A DNA stretch of 64,000 nucleotides, from assembly GCF_013388945.1 (NCBI RefSeq), contig NZ_JACAEH010000004.1, forward strand, positions 62,001-126,000, given 5' to 3'. The notes under the pieces were generated by a model. It ran no database searches. It worked only from the letters and a program-made list of their open reading frames with translations, and had not been told where the DNA came from. How positions within the stretch are numbered: the stretch's first letter is position 1; each line of letters starts with the position of its first letter. The position numbers and the translations under genes were made by a program. Positions 25,391 through 33,282 of this stretch are shown here, in pieces. The DNA is from Nitrososphaera sp. Lineage in GTDB: Archaea; Thermoproteota; Nitrososphaeria; Nitrososphaerales; Nitrososphaeraceae.

Positions 25391-25435
25391 GAATCAAGTT
25401 TTGTTTTAAATAACGGACTGCCACAGATTGACCGC

Positions 25436-25750
25436 ATGGAACTTCCAGTTGTCAGCGAGAAGGGCAAGTTTGTCGTGATATCTGACATCGAGCTGAAAAA
25501 AGAGTCGATGCAGGAATTCAAGAAGTGGTTTGTCGAGTCAAACAAGGTGATATCAAAATTTGACGGCTTTGTCGCAAGGAGGCTTTTAGAGTCGCAGGAC
25601 GGGAAGCACAGGATAATGGTCGTGTTTGCCGACCGCGACTCGTTTGCAAGGATGCACCAGACGCAGGAGCACGCCGCCGTCCACGCGCAGGCCGTCAGGT
25701 TCATGGCACGGCCCCCGATGCCGGCGTTCTACAGCGTGGTGGCAGAATGA
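25436..25750 (+). CDS. Antibiotic-biosynthesis-monooxygenase (ABM) domain protein
   Basis: A 104-aa ferredoxin-fold protein: FVVISDIELKKESMQEFKKWFVESNKVISKFDGFVARRLL, then HRIMVVFADRDSFARMHQTQEH, fits the ABM dimeric alpha-beta barrel. ABM proteins include monooxygenases and haem-degrading enzymes; no haem ligand can be assigned here. TATA-like TTTAAATA lies about 28 nt before the ATG. The stop overlaps the next ATG (ATGA), so it forms an operon with the 92-aa gene. Confidence 0.75.
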   Translation: MELPVVSEKGKFVVISDIELKKESMQEFKKWFVESNKVISKFDGFVARRLLESQDGKHRIMVVFADRDSFARMHQTQEHAAVHAQAVRFMARPPMPAFYSVVAE

Positions 25751-26025
25751 CAGAGCTTTCAGAGGCGCAGGCCTGGGAAATACTCAAGCCCGTGTGCCGC
25801 GAGCTGTTCGAGCTTGTAAATGAGAAGATGCTGACGTTCGTGTCGGCAAGCGAGAGCAGCGGCGCGTTTTCAATACACCTGAAGTCAAGCAGGCTGCACT
25901 TTGCGTCAAGGGGCTTCAAGGACAGCATAGGCGACGTCGAGTACGGCGACGGCAGGTTGCGTATAGGGCTTCGCGCAGGCGGAAGGCCGGGCAACGTATT
26001 TGTCGACCTTGCCGGGCAGCCTTAA
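25747..26025 (+). CDS. Hypothetical protein in ABM operon
   Basis: A 92-aa soluble protein (MTELSEAQAWEILKPV..) with an N-terminal helix followed by beta strands (FSIHLKSSRLHFASRGF, GRLRIGLRAGGRPGNVFVDL). No family recognised. It begins with an ATGA overlap with the ABM gene, and the trypco2-like gene follows after 31 bp, so the three probably form one transcript. Confidence 0.6.
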   Translation: MTELSEAQAWEILKPVCRELFELVNEKMLTFVSASESSGAFSIHLKSSRLHFASRGFKDSIGDVEYGDGRLRIGLRAGGRPGNVFVDLAGQP

Positions 26026-26056
26026 AAGCAACAATTTGCATACTATAGCAAGCCTC

Positions 26057-26323
26057 ATGCAAGCAGTCGAGGGCAAGGAGCTGTCAGAGTACATAAAAGG
26101 CGTCATCGACGCGGTGAAGGAAGGGACCAGGGGCACGGGCTACGCAGTCGACGGCGAGATATCGCTCGAGCTTGCAGTGGTCAACGCAAAAAAGTCAAAG
26201 GACGGCATAAAGATTCTGGTCGTGGATTCAAAGGGCAGGCGCGGCAAGGGCGCGGTCTCGACGATAAAGCTGTCGTTGAGGGTTGACGAGAGCGTGTCAG
26301 GCGTGCTTATGCCAAGCGACTAG
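26057..26323 (+). CDS. Trypsin-co-occurring-domain-like (trypco2-like) protein
   Basis: An 88-aa protein from the ATG at 26057. The layout is an N-terminal helix ELSEYIKGVIDAVKEGTRGTG, then DGEISLELAVVNAKKSKDGIKILVV and a final strand AVSTIKLSLRV. This resembles the trypco2 domain, a small domain named for its co-occurrence with trypsin-like proteases in conflict-type systems. No protease is adjacent here, so its role is open. The frame extends to 26000, but the ATG avoids overlap with the upstream gene. Confidence 0.55.
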   Translation: MQAVEGKELSEYIKGVIDAVKEGTRGTGYAVDGEISLELAVVNAKKSKDGIKILVVDSKGRRGKGAVSTIKLSLRVDESVSGVLMPSD

Positions 26324-26364
26324 CCGCAGTTTATAACTGCATTTGCGCCGAAAGTAATCGGCTC

Positions 26365-27216
26365 TTGGTTTCCATAAGCCCGCTCCAGGCAATCATGTGG
26401 ACCTTCCGGCGCAGCGAGCGGGACGTCGTAAACCTGTACAACTCGCTCTCGCCGGTGATGCAGCTGGCGACAGGCGGCGATATGCTGAACTTTGGCTACT
26501 GGGAGGGCGCGCGTGATCCTATCGATGCGCAGCGCAGGCTCTGCTCGCTTGTAGGCGACATAGCCGGGCTTGCATCTGCAAAGATGCTCGTCGATGTCGG
26601 AAGCGGGCTTGGTGCTCCGGCGGCAGAGTGGAGAGCAGCGCACGGCTCAGAGATCGTCTGCGTGAACATCAACAAAGAGCAGCTATTGCTTTCTGCAAAG
26701 CCTGACGGCATATCCTTTGTGAACGCGACTTCCACCGCCCTCCCCTTTTCTGACAGGTCTGCCGACAGGATAGTGGCGCTCGAGTCCGCCCAGCATTTCA
26801 GGCCCCTTGAGCGGTTCATAGCGGAGTCGAGAAGGATCCTGAAAGACGACGGCATTTTGGTGATGGCACTTCCTGTGATGAAAAAAGGCGACGGGCACAT
26901 GAAGGCAGTAACCGGGCTTGGCATACTTTCGTTCACCTGGTCGTCGGAACACTACGGGCTGGAGTACGTCAAGTCGGCGGTTGCTGGTGGCGGATTTGCT
27001 ATAGACGACATCAGGCACATTGGGCACCAGGTGTACGAGCCTCTGACAGACTATTACGTCAAAAACAGGCAGGCGCTCAGGGAGAACATCTTGAAGGAGT
27101 ACTCCTCTTTTATCGAGGGCGTGCTTTACAGGTCGCTTTTGAAAATGAAGGACGCCTCTGAAAAATGCATAATCGATTATGTCATAATAAAGGCACTACG
27201 TCTTGAACCACTTTGA
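26365..27216 (+). CDS. Class I SAM-dependent methyltransferase
   Basis: A 283-aa methyltransferase. Motif I is MLVDVGSGLGAPAAEW, the acidic end of strand 2 is VCVNINKEQL, motif II/III SADRIVALESAQHF and RILKDDGILVMALP. The upstream segment VNLYNSLSPVMQLATGGDMLNFGYWEG is typical of small-molecule methyltransferases related to tocopherol/sterol and UbiE-type enzymes. The substrate cannot be inferred. Start is TTG at 26365 or the ATG at 26395. Its 3' end overlaps the convergent transglutaminase-like gene by 21 bp. Confidence 0.78.
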   Translation: MVSISPLQAIMWTFRRSERDVVNLYNSLSPVMQLATGGDMLNFGYWEGARDPIDAQRRLCSLVGDIAGLASAKMLVDVGSGLGAPAAEWRAAHGSEIVCVNINKEQLLLSAKPDGISFVNATSTALPFSDRSADRIVALESAQHFRPLERFIAESRRILKDDGILVMALPVMKKGDGHMKAVTGLGILSFTWSSEHYGLEYVKSAVAGGGFAIDDIRHIGHQVYEPLTDYYVKNRQALRENILKEYSSFIEGVLYRSLLKMKDASEKCIIDYVIIKALRLEPL

Positions 27217-28566
27217 GGTGCTCTCTATGGTTGAAAAGTTGTCGCCATAGACTTGGATGTGCAGTCTTGTATCCTTGCCCCGCGGCGGCGACAGCGTGAT
27301 CTCCCAGTAGTATGTCCCGCCTGCCTCTAGGTCAATCGGGTCGGTAGTTATCTGCTTCCAGACCTTGCCTGCCTGCTGCGCGTCAAACGCGGTCCATGTC
27401 TTCAAGTTCTTGGCCGCAGCCGAGCCTTCGTTGTTTATCGTGATCAGGATCTTGTACGTTGCGTACGAATTACTATAATTTACAAGCTCGGATTCCCATC
27501 TGAAAGTTATGGTCGGCTTGGCGGTCAGTGGGTAAAGGTCGGCTGTTGTGCCCCTGTACTCTTCTGGCAGTTCTCCAATCTGCCAGTTTTCGCCGGTCGT
27601 TTCCACGTAAAAGTAGTCCCTCCCTTCAAACTCGTAGTAGCTGCCGTCGCAGCTTGTGCAGTACACGCCGACAGCCATGTGCTCCGGTGGATTTATCAGT
27701 ATGGCGCCATACCCCAGTTTTTGGATGAGGTCGGCGGCAAGGATTGAGGTGTCTTCGCAGTCGCCCCCGTTGTCCACCAGGGTCTCTATTGGATAGCGCG
27801 GGTATTCATCAAAAGCAGTTGTCACGCTGTCAGACGTGTAGGGTAGGCTCTGGACGAAGCTTATCACGAAATTAATTGTCTGCCACTCGGTCCAGCCTCT
27901 TTCCTTGGCAACCTCTCTTATGCTGTCAACGAGGCTTGAGATCATCTTGTCGTCGTAGGTGTCCGTGACGTAGACGGAGTAGTCGGTAGGTGGCCGGTCT
28001 TTGTACCTGTAATAGTCGTACAGGGCCTTTGAAAATGCAGGATCCCACGTCCACTCCTCGCCTTCAAACGTCCACTTGTAATTCCTCTTGATTGTGGCAG
28101 ACGACCAGTTGATGTTGGTGTCCTTGACGCCCCAGTCGGTGTAGGCGCCGTCCGTGCTTTTGACAACCCACCTGAAGAAAAAGATAGGCGCAGGCGAGCT
28201 TATCTCAAACGTGGCCGAGGTGCCGGGGCGCATTGCCTTTGTTGAAAATGAGACTGTGCCATCACGGGTTTTGGCCATCCAGCCTGACGGAGCTTTGTAC
28301 TTGGTAATGTCCTGTTTTGAAAGCGATATTTCTATGGACTGGAGAGAGTAGCCGCTGTCCCTCGGGTTTGAGAACTTGGCTTTCAGAGTGTACAAGCCGT
28401 TGGAAGTAACGCCTTTGCTGACGGTGATTTTTACAGGCGTTTGGGCGTGGGCGACGGTTTGAAAACTGGCTAGAATGACAGATGAGATCAGGATGGATGC
28501 AAGTATGATGGCCAGCACGCAGGGGTTGGCCATGGATCGCATGGAAGGAGATGGACCGGGATTCAT
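27196..28566 (-). CDS. Secreted transglutaminase-like protein
   Basis: A 456-aa exported protein with a signal peptide (about 9-41, ending TVAHAQ). An N-terminal beta-rich region precedes a transglutaminase-like cysteine-protease fold: TEWQTINFVISFVQSLPY, then GGDCEDTSILAADLIQ (C270), PPEHMAVGV (H296) and DYFYVETTG, which supplies the third active-site position. A C-terminal Ig-like/CARDB-like domain ends the protein. Members of this group may act as peptidases or amidases at the cell surface. A 7-bp inverted repeat (28582-28600) lies in its promoter. Confidence 0.78.
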   Translation of the reverse strand: MNPGPSPSMRSMANPCVLAIILASILISSVILASFQTVAHAQTPVKITVSKGVTSNGLYTLKAKFSNPRDSGYSLQSIEISLSKQDITKYKAPSGWMAKTRDGTVSFSTKAMRPGTSATFEISSPAPIFFFRWVVKSTDGAYTDWGVKDTNINWSSATIKRNYKWTFEGEEWTWDPAFSKALYDYYRYKDRPPTDYSVYVTDTYDDKMISSLVDSIREVAKERGWTEWQTINFVISFVQSLPYTSDSVTTAFDEYPRYPIETLVDNGGDCEDTSILAADLIQKLGYGAILINPPEHMAVGVYCTSCDGSYYEFEGRDYFYVETTGENWQIGELPEEYRGTTADLYPLTAKPTITFRWESELVNYSNSYATYKILITINNEGSAAAKNLKTWTAFDAQQAGKVWKQITTDPIDLEAGGTYYWEITLSPPRGKDTRLHIQVYGDNFSTIESTSKWFKT

Positions 28567-28581
28567 ATAACATTATTCCAT

Positions 28582-28600
28582 TGAAATATCCTGTATTTCA
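28582..28600. promoter_or_regulatory. Inverted repeat in the transglutaminase-like gene promoter
   Basis: TGAAATA (28582-28588) and TATTTCA (28594-28600) form perfect 7-bp arms with a 5-bp spacer, 16-34 nt upstream of the ATG at 28566. This is where the TATA box and transcription start should lie, so it is a candidate regulator site. Confidence 0.4.
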
Positions 28601-28678
28601 TTAACAGAAAAGGTATGTTGTGATATAAGATGGTCGCATTACACTAGTGTGCACTGCATTCCAAGTTTAGATATATGG

Positions 28679-28753
28679 TGCGAAGTGCGGGATTTGAACC
28701 CGCGATCCCGAGCTTGGGAAGCTCGTACCTTAACCGGGCTGGGCTAACTTCGC
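28679..28753 (-). tRNA. tRNA-Gly (anticodon CCC)
   Basis: Read on the minus strand: acceptor stem GCGAAGT/ACTTCGC, anticodon stem CGAGC/GCTCG with 7-nt loop TTCCCAA (anticodon CCC, reads GGG), and T arm GCGGG-TTCAAAT-CCCGC. 75 nt with the discriminator base; CCA is not encoded and no intron interrupts the anticodon loop. An AT-rich, TATA-like TTTTATCTT lies about 25 nt upstream on the minus strand. Confidence 0.95.
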
Positions 28754-28835
28754 GCAAAATTTTTCGACTGCATTGAAGATAAAAGCCTTGTCATTTTGTC
28801 TGCAAGAAAAATGCGATAAAAAAAGAGGGAGGCGC

Positions 28836-29645
28836 CTAGTCGTTGCGCTCTCTCTTTGTCAGGTCTGCCGTGTCGTATACCTGCACCACCAGCGCGATGC
28901 ACGTCGTGCCTGGTGGCGGGTTGTCCGGGTCGTCCACCTGCAGCTGGAGCCGGACAGTCGCGGCGGAAGTGATCTTCTTTGCGTCTATCCCCTCCACGCC
29001 CTTCTTGCTCTTTACCTTCATGTCCTCGAATATCGCGCGCTTGCCTTTCATCATCGCATGCGTGACCTGGTCGACCTCGTTGAGGCAGGTGGCGTCCACT
29101 TCAGGGGTCGCAGGGTTGTCAGTCAGGTGCACCCGGTGCCCGTGCCATGCCGATCCCGTGCCGGTGTCGCCGTGCTGGATTTCATGCGAGTCAACCGCCC
29201 AGGTCTGCTCCTCGCCGCTTCTTGTGATTATGTTAAGGACGTATCCTATTGCCTCGTCATGCTCGCCAAGCGTCCCGCCTGCAGTGCCATACACTTCGAC
29301 GTATGCGTCCTTGCCCTTGAACCCATAGTCCTTTATGTCAAGGTCCAGGAAAGGGCTGTCGCCCTTGGGGTCGACCTTTGGCTTTTTGTCCTTGTCCTTT
29401 TCCTTGTCTTTATTCTTGCCAAATAACCTTGAAAACTCTTTTTTCTTCTCCTTGTCATCGTCGTCGTCATCGTTGTCGCGCTCTTTGTCATTGTTCTTGC
29501 CATTGCTGCGCTCCTTGTCATCATCGTCTGAATCTGCCTGCGCGGCGCCCAGCAGTCCAGGTGATGGGATCGCAAATACGGCCAGAAGCAAAACCGATGC
29601 CAGCAGGGCCGCTATCAAGAGATTGGCGTCATGCTTTTCCGCCAT
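28836..29645 (-). CDS. Secreted charged-linker protein with WHxH domain
   Basis: A 269-aa exported or membrane-anchored protein. An N-terminal hydrophobic helix (about 9-36) is followed by a very highly charged linker (about 38-97) made of Asp, Lys and Glu runs, then a domain (about 100-262) with EVYGTAGG, WAVDSH, WHGHRVHLTD and two Cys (C187, C249). The same pattern occurs in the chelatase-like protein at 14824-16248, so these are paralogous domains. The conserved His residues suggest metal binding. No function is known to me. Confidence 0.6.
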   Translation of the reverse strand: MAEKHDANLLIAALLASVLLLAVFAIPSPGLLGAAQADSDDDDKERSNGKNNDKERDNDDDDDDKEKKKEFSRLFGKNKDKEKDKDKKPKVDPKGDSPFLDLDIKDYGFKGKDAYVEVYGTAGGTLGEHDEAIGYVLNIITRSGEEQTWAVDSHEIQHGDTGTGSAWHGHRVHLTDNPATPEVDATCLNEVDQVTHAMMKGKRAIFEDMKVKSKKGVEGIDAKKITSAATVRLQLQVDDPDNPPPGTTCIALVVQVYDTADLTKRERND

Positions 29646-29716
29646 TTGGACTCTTAGAGTCCGCCTTCCTATTAAGAATTGTTATGTAACAATCTTCTAT
29701 ACCTCGCGAGACGCTC

Positions 29717-30346
29717 TCATCTTGACAGCAGAAACGCCCTGCCTTCCCTGAAGGCTATGGTCCTTGCCGACGAGCGGTCCCGCATCCCCCGCCTGTGCAC
29801 GTCTGCGGTCTGCGAGGTGCCGTGTTCGTCCACTATCTCTACGTGCAAATAGTCGCCAAACCTCTTCTTCAGTGCCCATGCCATCTGCCTTGCCATCGTG
29901 ATGTTGCCGTCGCCTATCCTGACGATTTTCTTGTGCGAGCTTATACCTCCGACAAGGGCCGCCACCTGCTCGACTGCGCGCTGGGGCGACGACTCGAGCA
30001 TGCTTGCTATCTCTTCGTGCAGGTAGATTACAGAGATGCCTATCCTGGTGCCAGGGTCGATGCCTATTATCAGCTGGTCGTCTGCAGCCGTTCCAATCAC
30101 GGTCTTCAGGATCTTTGCCTTGGCGATTGCAGGATACTTTTCAAGCTCGGTGTCAAGCAGGACTGTCTTGTTGCTTCCTGCAAAGGCGCCGGCTTCCTCG
30201 CGCGTCGTTATTATCACCTTGGCGCCGGAAAGCGAGGCTTCCTCCGGCGACATCGAGTCGTATTTTACCCCAATTGACTTTAGCGCACGCACAATCTCGT
30301 AATAAGAGCGGCCGCGCACCGTGGCTACGGTCACCCGGGTTTGCAA
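29717..30346 (-). CDS. RNase H-fold protein, RuvX/YqgF-like
   Basis: A 209-aa protein with an N-terminal extension (about 1-90) and an RNase H-like core: LIIGIDPGTRIGISVIY (D97), KIVRIGDGN (D146) and IVDEHGTSQTADVHRR (D173, E174) ending in ARTIAFREGRAF. The order and the DE-x-x-T-S motif resemble YqgF/RuvX (Holliday junction resolvase-like or rRNA-processing nucleases). Whether it cuts DNA or RNA is unknown. It is monocistronic; the coiled-coil gene starts at its upstream side after 63 bp. Confidence 0.65.
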   Translation of the reverse strand: MQTRVTVATVRGRSYYEIVRALKSIGVKYDSMSPEEASLSGAKVIITTREEAGAFAGSNKTVLLDTELEKYPAIAKAKILKTVIGTAADDQLIIGIDPGTRIGISVIYLHEEIASMLESSPQRAVEQVAALVGGISSHKKIVRIGDGNITMARQMAWALKKRFGDYLHVEIVDEHGTSQTADVHRRGMRDRSSARTIAFREGRAFLLSR

Positions 30347-30409
30347 AAGCTCCTTTGTCAGGGGCGCTTCATCGACAGCTAGAGTTGACAGAAAAGCGCT
30401 TTTAAGTTT

Positions 30410-30832
30410 TTAGTTTTCAGACTTTTTCCGGCTCTTTTTCGCCTTGGGTGCTTCCTGCTCCACGCCAAGTACGGTCTGGACGATGTTCTCGACTGCCTTG
30501 CCAAACGACGAGTCGATGTTCTTTTTTATGGCGACAAGGTTCTTCTCGGCCTCGGCGGCAATGACCTTGGACTCGGCTTCGGCTTCGGCCCTTGCGATGT
30601 CGACTATCTTCTTGGCCTCGGCGTTTGCCATGGAGATGAGCTCCTGCTTCAGCTTTTCCACCTGCTCGTTGGAGCGAGCCATCAGGCGCTTCTTCATCTC
30701 GTCTACGCGTGCGTTCATCCCGTCGATCTCCTTTTCAAGCTCGCCGAGCGCGCTCACTATCGACTCGACTTCAGAATGTGCGGTGGAAACGGTCTCTGTC
30801 TTTTCGTGGCCCAAGTCACCAGAAATGCGCAA
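30410..30832 (-). CDS. Coiled-coil protein, A-type ATPase subunit H-like
   Basis: A 140-aa protein that is one long charged coiled coil (about 20-115), with an Ala/Glu-rich stretch AEAKKIVDIARAEAEAESKVIAAEAEK cut by few helix breakers and a Lys-rich tail (KAKKSRKKSEN). This composition fits the peripheral-stalk subunit H/G of A/V-type ATPases, but such similarity can come from the coiled coil alone, and no other ATPase genes are here. Start codon is uncertain within about 15 residues. Confidence 0.5.
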   Translation of the reverse strand: MRISGDLGHEKTETVSTAHSEVESIVSALGELEKEIDGMNARVDEMKKRLMARSNEQVEKLKQELISMANAEAKKIVDIARAEAEAESKVIAAEAEKNLVAIKKNIDSSFGKAVENIVQTVLGVEQEAPKAKKSRKKSEN

Positions 30833-30857
30833 TGAGGGTTATTTAAAAGTAGAGAGC

Positions 30858-31193
30858 CTAGGTGGTCAGGCTCAGGATTGCCTGCGCCATGTCGCCCTTT
30901 GACTCGGTGAGCGCGACTATCGCCTTTTCCCTCGACACGTTTGCCTGCTGCATCACAAGCACGATGTCCTCCTCCTTGAAGGTGGGCACCTCGCGCTGCT
31001 TTTCCTCGATGTCGGTAGCCACCACCTGGAAGATGGTGCTGTCCTTGCTTTTCATCTCTATCACCTGCGGCTTTATCACGTAGAACTCTTTGGTGTCCGT
31101 CTTTATGATGACCTCTTCCACGTTTGGCATCTCCTTCATGTCGAGGCCCATCTTGTCCAGCATGCGCCTCATCTCGCGGTTGCCGCGCATCAT
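30858..31193 (-). CDS. nac: Nascent polypeptide-associated complex protein
   Basis: Archaeal homologue of alpha-NAC, a ribosome-associated homodimeric chaperone that contacts emerging chains. The 111-aa protein has the NAC core (VEEVIIKTDTKEFYVIKPQVIEMKSKD..FQVVATDIEE) and a C-terminal UBA domain (FKEEDIVLVMQQANVSREKAIVALTESKGDMAQAILSL). Both are in the standard order and length. It is followed by the coiled-coil gene and preceded by a PUA-domain gene after 8 bp, probably one transcript. Confidence 0.95.
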   Translation of the reverse strand: MMRGNREMRRMLDKMGLDMKEMPNVEEVIIKTDTKEFYVIKPQVIEMKSKDSTIFQVVATDIEEKQREVPTFKEEDIVLVMQQANVSREKAIVALTESKGDMAQAILSLTT

Positions 31194-31201
31194 GCCCCTT
31201 G

Positions 31202-31681
31202 CTAGGCCGTTCTACCTTTTATTCCTTCTCGCACCTTGACCGCCACGCCGCGGCTGTACCTGTTCATGAGCGACGAGTTCAGAACCGCTATCCCTACGGC
31301 AATCACGCCGTCGTCGTCAAGGACAGCGACGTCAGAGCCTGCGCGCACGTTCTGGCCGGACCACTGCACGTGCCTGCAGAAAAGCGAGCGGCCCTCGCTG
31401 ACAAACGGCACGGCCTCTTCAACAGGGACTATGCAGTTTTGCCGAAACTGCTTGCTGTTTTGCACAAAGTGCCGCGCGCCCTCTATGGTGAGCGCAAGTC
31501 CGCCGTCGGTGCGGAGCGTCGCCAAGAGCCTGCCGTCCAGGCTGAAGTTCTTTATCCTGCCGGTCCTCCGGGAAAACTCGAACTGCAGCGTGTCAGGCAG
31601 GGCTTCTGACACGCCTGCGCCAAATATCGCGTCGACGTGCCTCGATACTTTTACCAGCGGGTCGACCGGCAGCGGGTTCAA
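31202..31681 (-). CDS. PUA-domain protein
   Basis: A 159-aa protein whose C-terminal half is a PUA RNA-binding domain: QNCIVPVEEAVPFVSEGRSLFCRHVQW, VRAGSDVAVLDDDGVIAVGIAVLNS and MNRYSRGVAVKVREGIKG. PUA domains bind structured RNA such as tRNA or rRNA. The frame is open up to 31891, but that would run into the divergent PhoU-like gene; the TTG at 31681 gives a normal-sized protein. It is co-directional with NAC, 8 bp away. Confidence 0.75.
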   Translation of the reverse strand: MNPLPVDPLVKVSRHVDAIFGAGVSEALPDTLQFEFSRRTGRIKNFSLDGRLLATLRTDGGLALTIEGARHFVQNSKQFRQNCIVPVEEAVPFVSEGRSLFCRHVQWSGQNVRAGSDVAVLDDDGVIAVGIAVLNSSLMNRYSRGVAVKVREGIKGRTA

Positions 31682-31782
31682 TTCGCAGCATGTTAAATGT
31701 ACCCCAATAAATACGGTACAACCATGCGATGTTTCTGCATCTATATAGTAAAAGCTACACATATATAGAATCGAGGAAAAAT

Positions 31783-32862
31783 ATGCTTTTGATGGAAAGC
31801 ATTGAGAACGGGAACGGCAAGTCCGCGCACGGCGAGGAAACGAGGAAGCTGCAGTATACGGGCGGCTCGTCGTACATCGTGTCGCTGCCAAAGAAATGGA
31901 TCCAGGAACTCGGCCTCAAGCAGGGCGACCACGTCGTCATTTTGAGGCAGGGCAACTCGAGCCTGCAGATAGCCCCGGCATCAAGGCGCGTCGCAAAGGA
32001 GCAGAAGGAGGCCACTATCGAGGTCGCAAAGGACAACAACCCGTACTTTATTGCGAGAAAGCTGATTGCGCTTTACTTTCTTGGCTACAACATCATCAAC
32101 ATAGTGCCAAAGGACGGCAGGCTGCAGGTGGAGCAGCGCGAAGTCATCAAGAACATTGCCCGGCGCGTGCTCATGGGAACCGAGATAATTGCTGATTCTG
32201 CAGGAGGCATAACACTCCAGGTGCTCATCAACCTGCTCGACCTCTCCGTTGACGCCGCTTTCAAGAGGATGCTCCTCATCTCAAAGTCGATGTACCGCGA
32301 CGTGCTTGCCGCGCTGCGTGAGAACAACAGCGAGCTTGCAGAAGAGGTGATAAAATCCGACGACGAGGTGGACCGGTTCAGCTTCTATATAGTCAGGCAG
32401 CTGAAAATAGCGATAAAGAACGAGCACCTGCTCAAGGAGATAGGACTCGAAGAAGCCAGAAACTGCCTTGGCTACAGACTGATAGCAAAGTCGGTTGAGC
32501 GCGTCGCCGACCACGCCGCGATAATCGCAAAGGACATCATCGACATGAAGCAGCCGATAAACAAGGACGTGGTGGAGAAGATAGACGCGATGTGCACCTT
32601 TGCACTCGAGGTCCTGGACGACGCGTGCCTGTCTATGTTCAAGCGCGACTACGAGGCCGCTGACAGGGCGATTGAAAAGGCGCGCAGGATAGAAGACATG
32701 GAAAAGGCCATCCTGCGCTCGGTCACAAAGCCAAAAGACGTGAACGAGACTTACAGGATAAAGCTGATAACAGAGAACATCAGGCGCGTCGCCGAATACG
32801 CAAGCGACATAGCCGAGATAGTGCTCAACATGACGGTGCAGCAGACGGTAAGGAAAGGATAA
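31783..32862 (+). CDS. PhoU-family regulator with N-terminal AbrB-like domain
   Basis: A 359-aa protein starting with an AbrB/SpoVT-like DNA-binding segment (TRKLQYTGGSSYIVSLPKKWIQELGLKQGDHVVIL), followed by two PhoU helical bundles (around FKRMLLISKSMYRDVLAAL and FALEVLDDACLSMFKRDYEAADRAIEKARRIEDMEK). PhoU proteins tune phosphate transport and signalling; the DNA-binding part suggests a transcriptional regulator of phosphate uptake, which is inference. The ATG at 31783 is chosen over the open frame from 31729. It is divergent from the PUA gene. Confidence 0.82.
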   Translation: MLLMESIENGNGKSAHGEETRKLQYTGGSSYIVSLPKKWIQELGLKQGDHVVILRQGNSSLQIAPASRRVAKEQKEATIEVAKDNNPYFIARKLIALYFLGYNIINIVPKDGRLQVEQREVIKNIARRVLMGTEIIADSAGGITLQVLINLLDLSVDAAFKRMLLISKSMYRDVLAALRENNSELAEEVIKSDDEVDRFSFYIVRQLKIAIKNEHLLKEIGLEEARNCLGYRLIAKSVERVADHAAIIAKDIIDMKQPINKDVVEKIDAMCTFALEVLDDACLSMFKRDYEAADRAIEKARRIEDMEKAILRSVTKPKDVNETYRIKLITENIRRVAEYASDIAEIVLNMTVQQTVRKG

Positions 32863-32888
32863 ATCGCTCTTTCACAGGTGTTCCGGCA

Positions 32889-33281
32889 GTGTCATACTGC
32901 GAGCTGTGCGGCAAGTCTGCACCGGAGCGAAAGCGCGTGATTGTGGACGGCACAGTGTTCAACGTCTGCATGTCCTGCTCAAGGCACGGCAAGCCCTACG
33001 AGCCGGCGCCGGTGCCAAAGAAAAAGAAGGTCGTCGCCCCAGCGACAAAAAAGATAACGCTTGCAGACGACCTTGTGCTGGACCCTGAATTCCCGCGCAT
33101 AATCAGGGAGGCGCGCATGAAGCGCGGGCTTTCGCACGAGCAGCTCGGGATGCAGATGAGTGAAAAGTCCAACCTGCTCAGGAGGTTTGAGACAGGCGCG
33201 CTCAAGCCCGACGAGCTGATGGCAAAAAAGCTCGAGCGCCACCTTGGGATAAAGCTATACGTTAGCGCAGAAGGCGAGTGA
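32889..33281 (+). CDS. Multiprotein bridging factor 1 (MBF1)
   Basis: Archaeal MBF1: an N-terminal zinc ribbon with C4, C7, C27 and C30 (YCELCG ... VCMSC), a Lys/Pro-rich linker, then a Cro-type helix-turn-helix (FPRIIREARMKRGLSHEQLGMQMSEKSNLLRRFETG). 130 aa with a GTG start at 32889. MBF1 is known to associate with ribosomes and may link transcription or translation factors. HflX follows 1 bp after its stop. Confidence 0.92.
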   Translation: MSYCELCGKSAPERKRVIVDGTVFNVCMSCSRHGKPYEPAPVPKKKKVVAPATKKITLADDLVLDPEFPRIIREARMKRGLSHEQLGMQMSEKSNLLRRFETGALKPDELMAKKLERHLGIKLYVSAEGE

Positions 33282-33282
33282 T

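Noticed and set aside
29350-29530. Apparent tandem repeats of TCC/TTG/TCA in 29350-29530
   Set aside because: They come from the Asp/Lys/Glu charged linker of the secreted protein; no regular unit length, so not a satellite or CRISPR.
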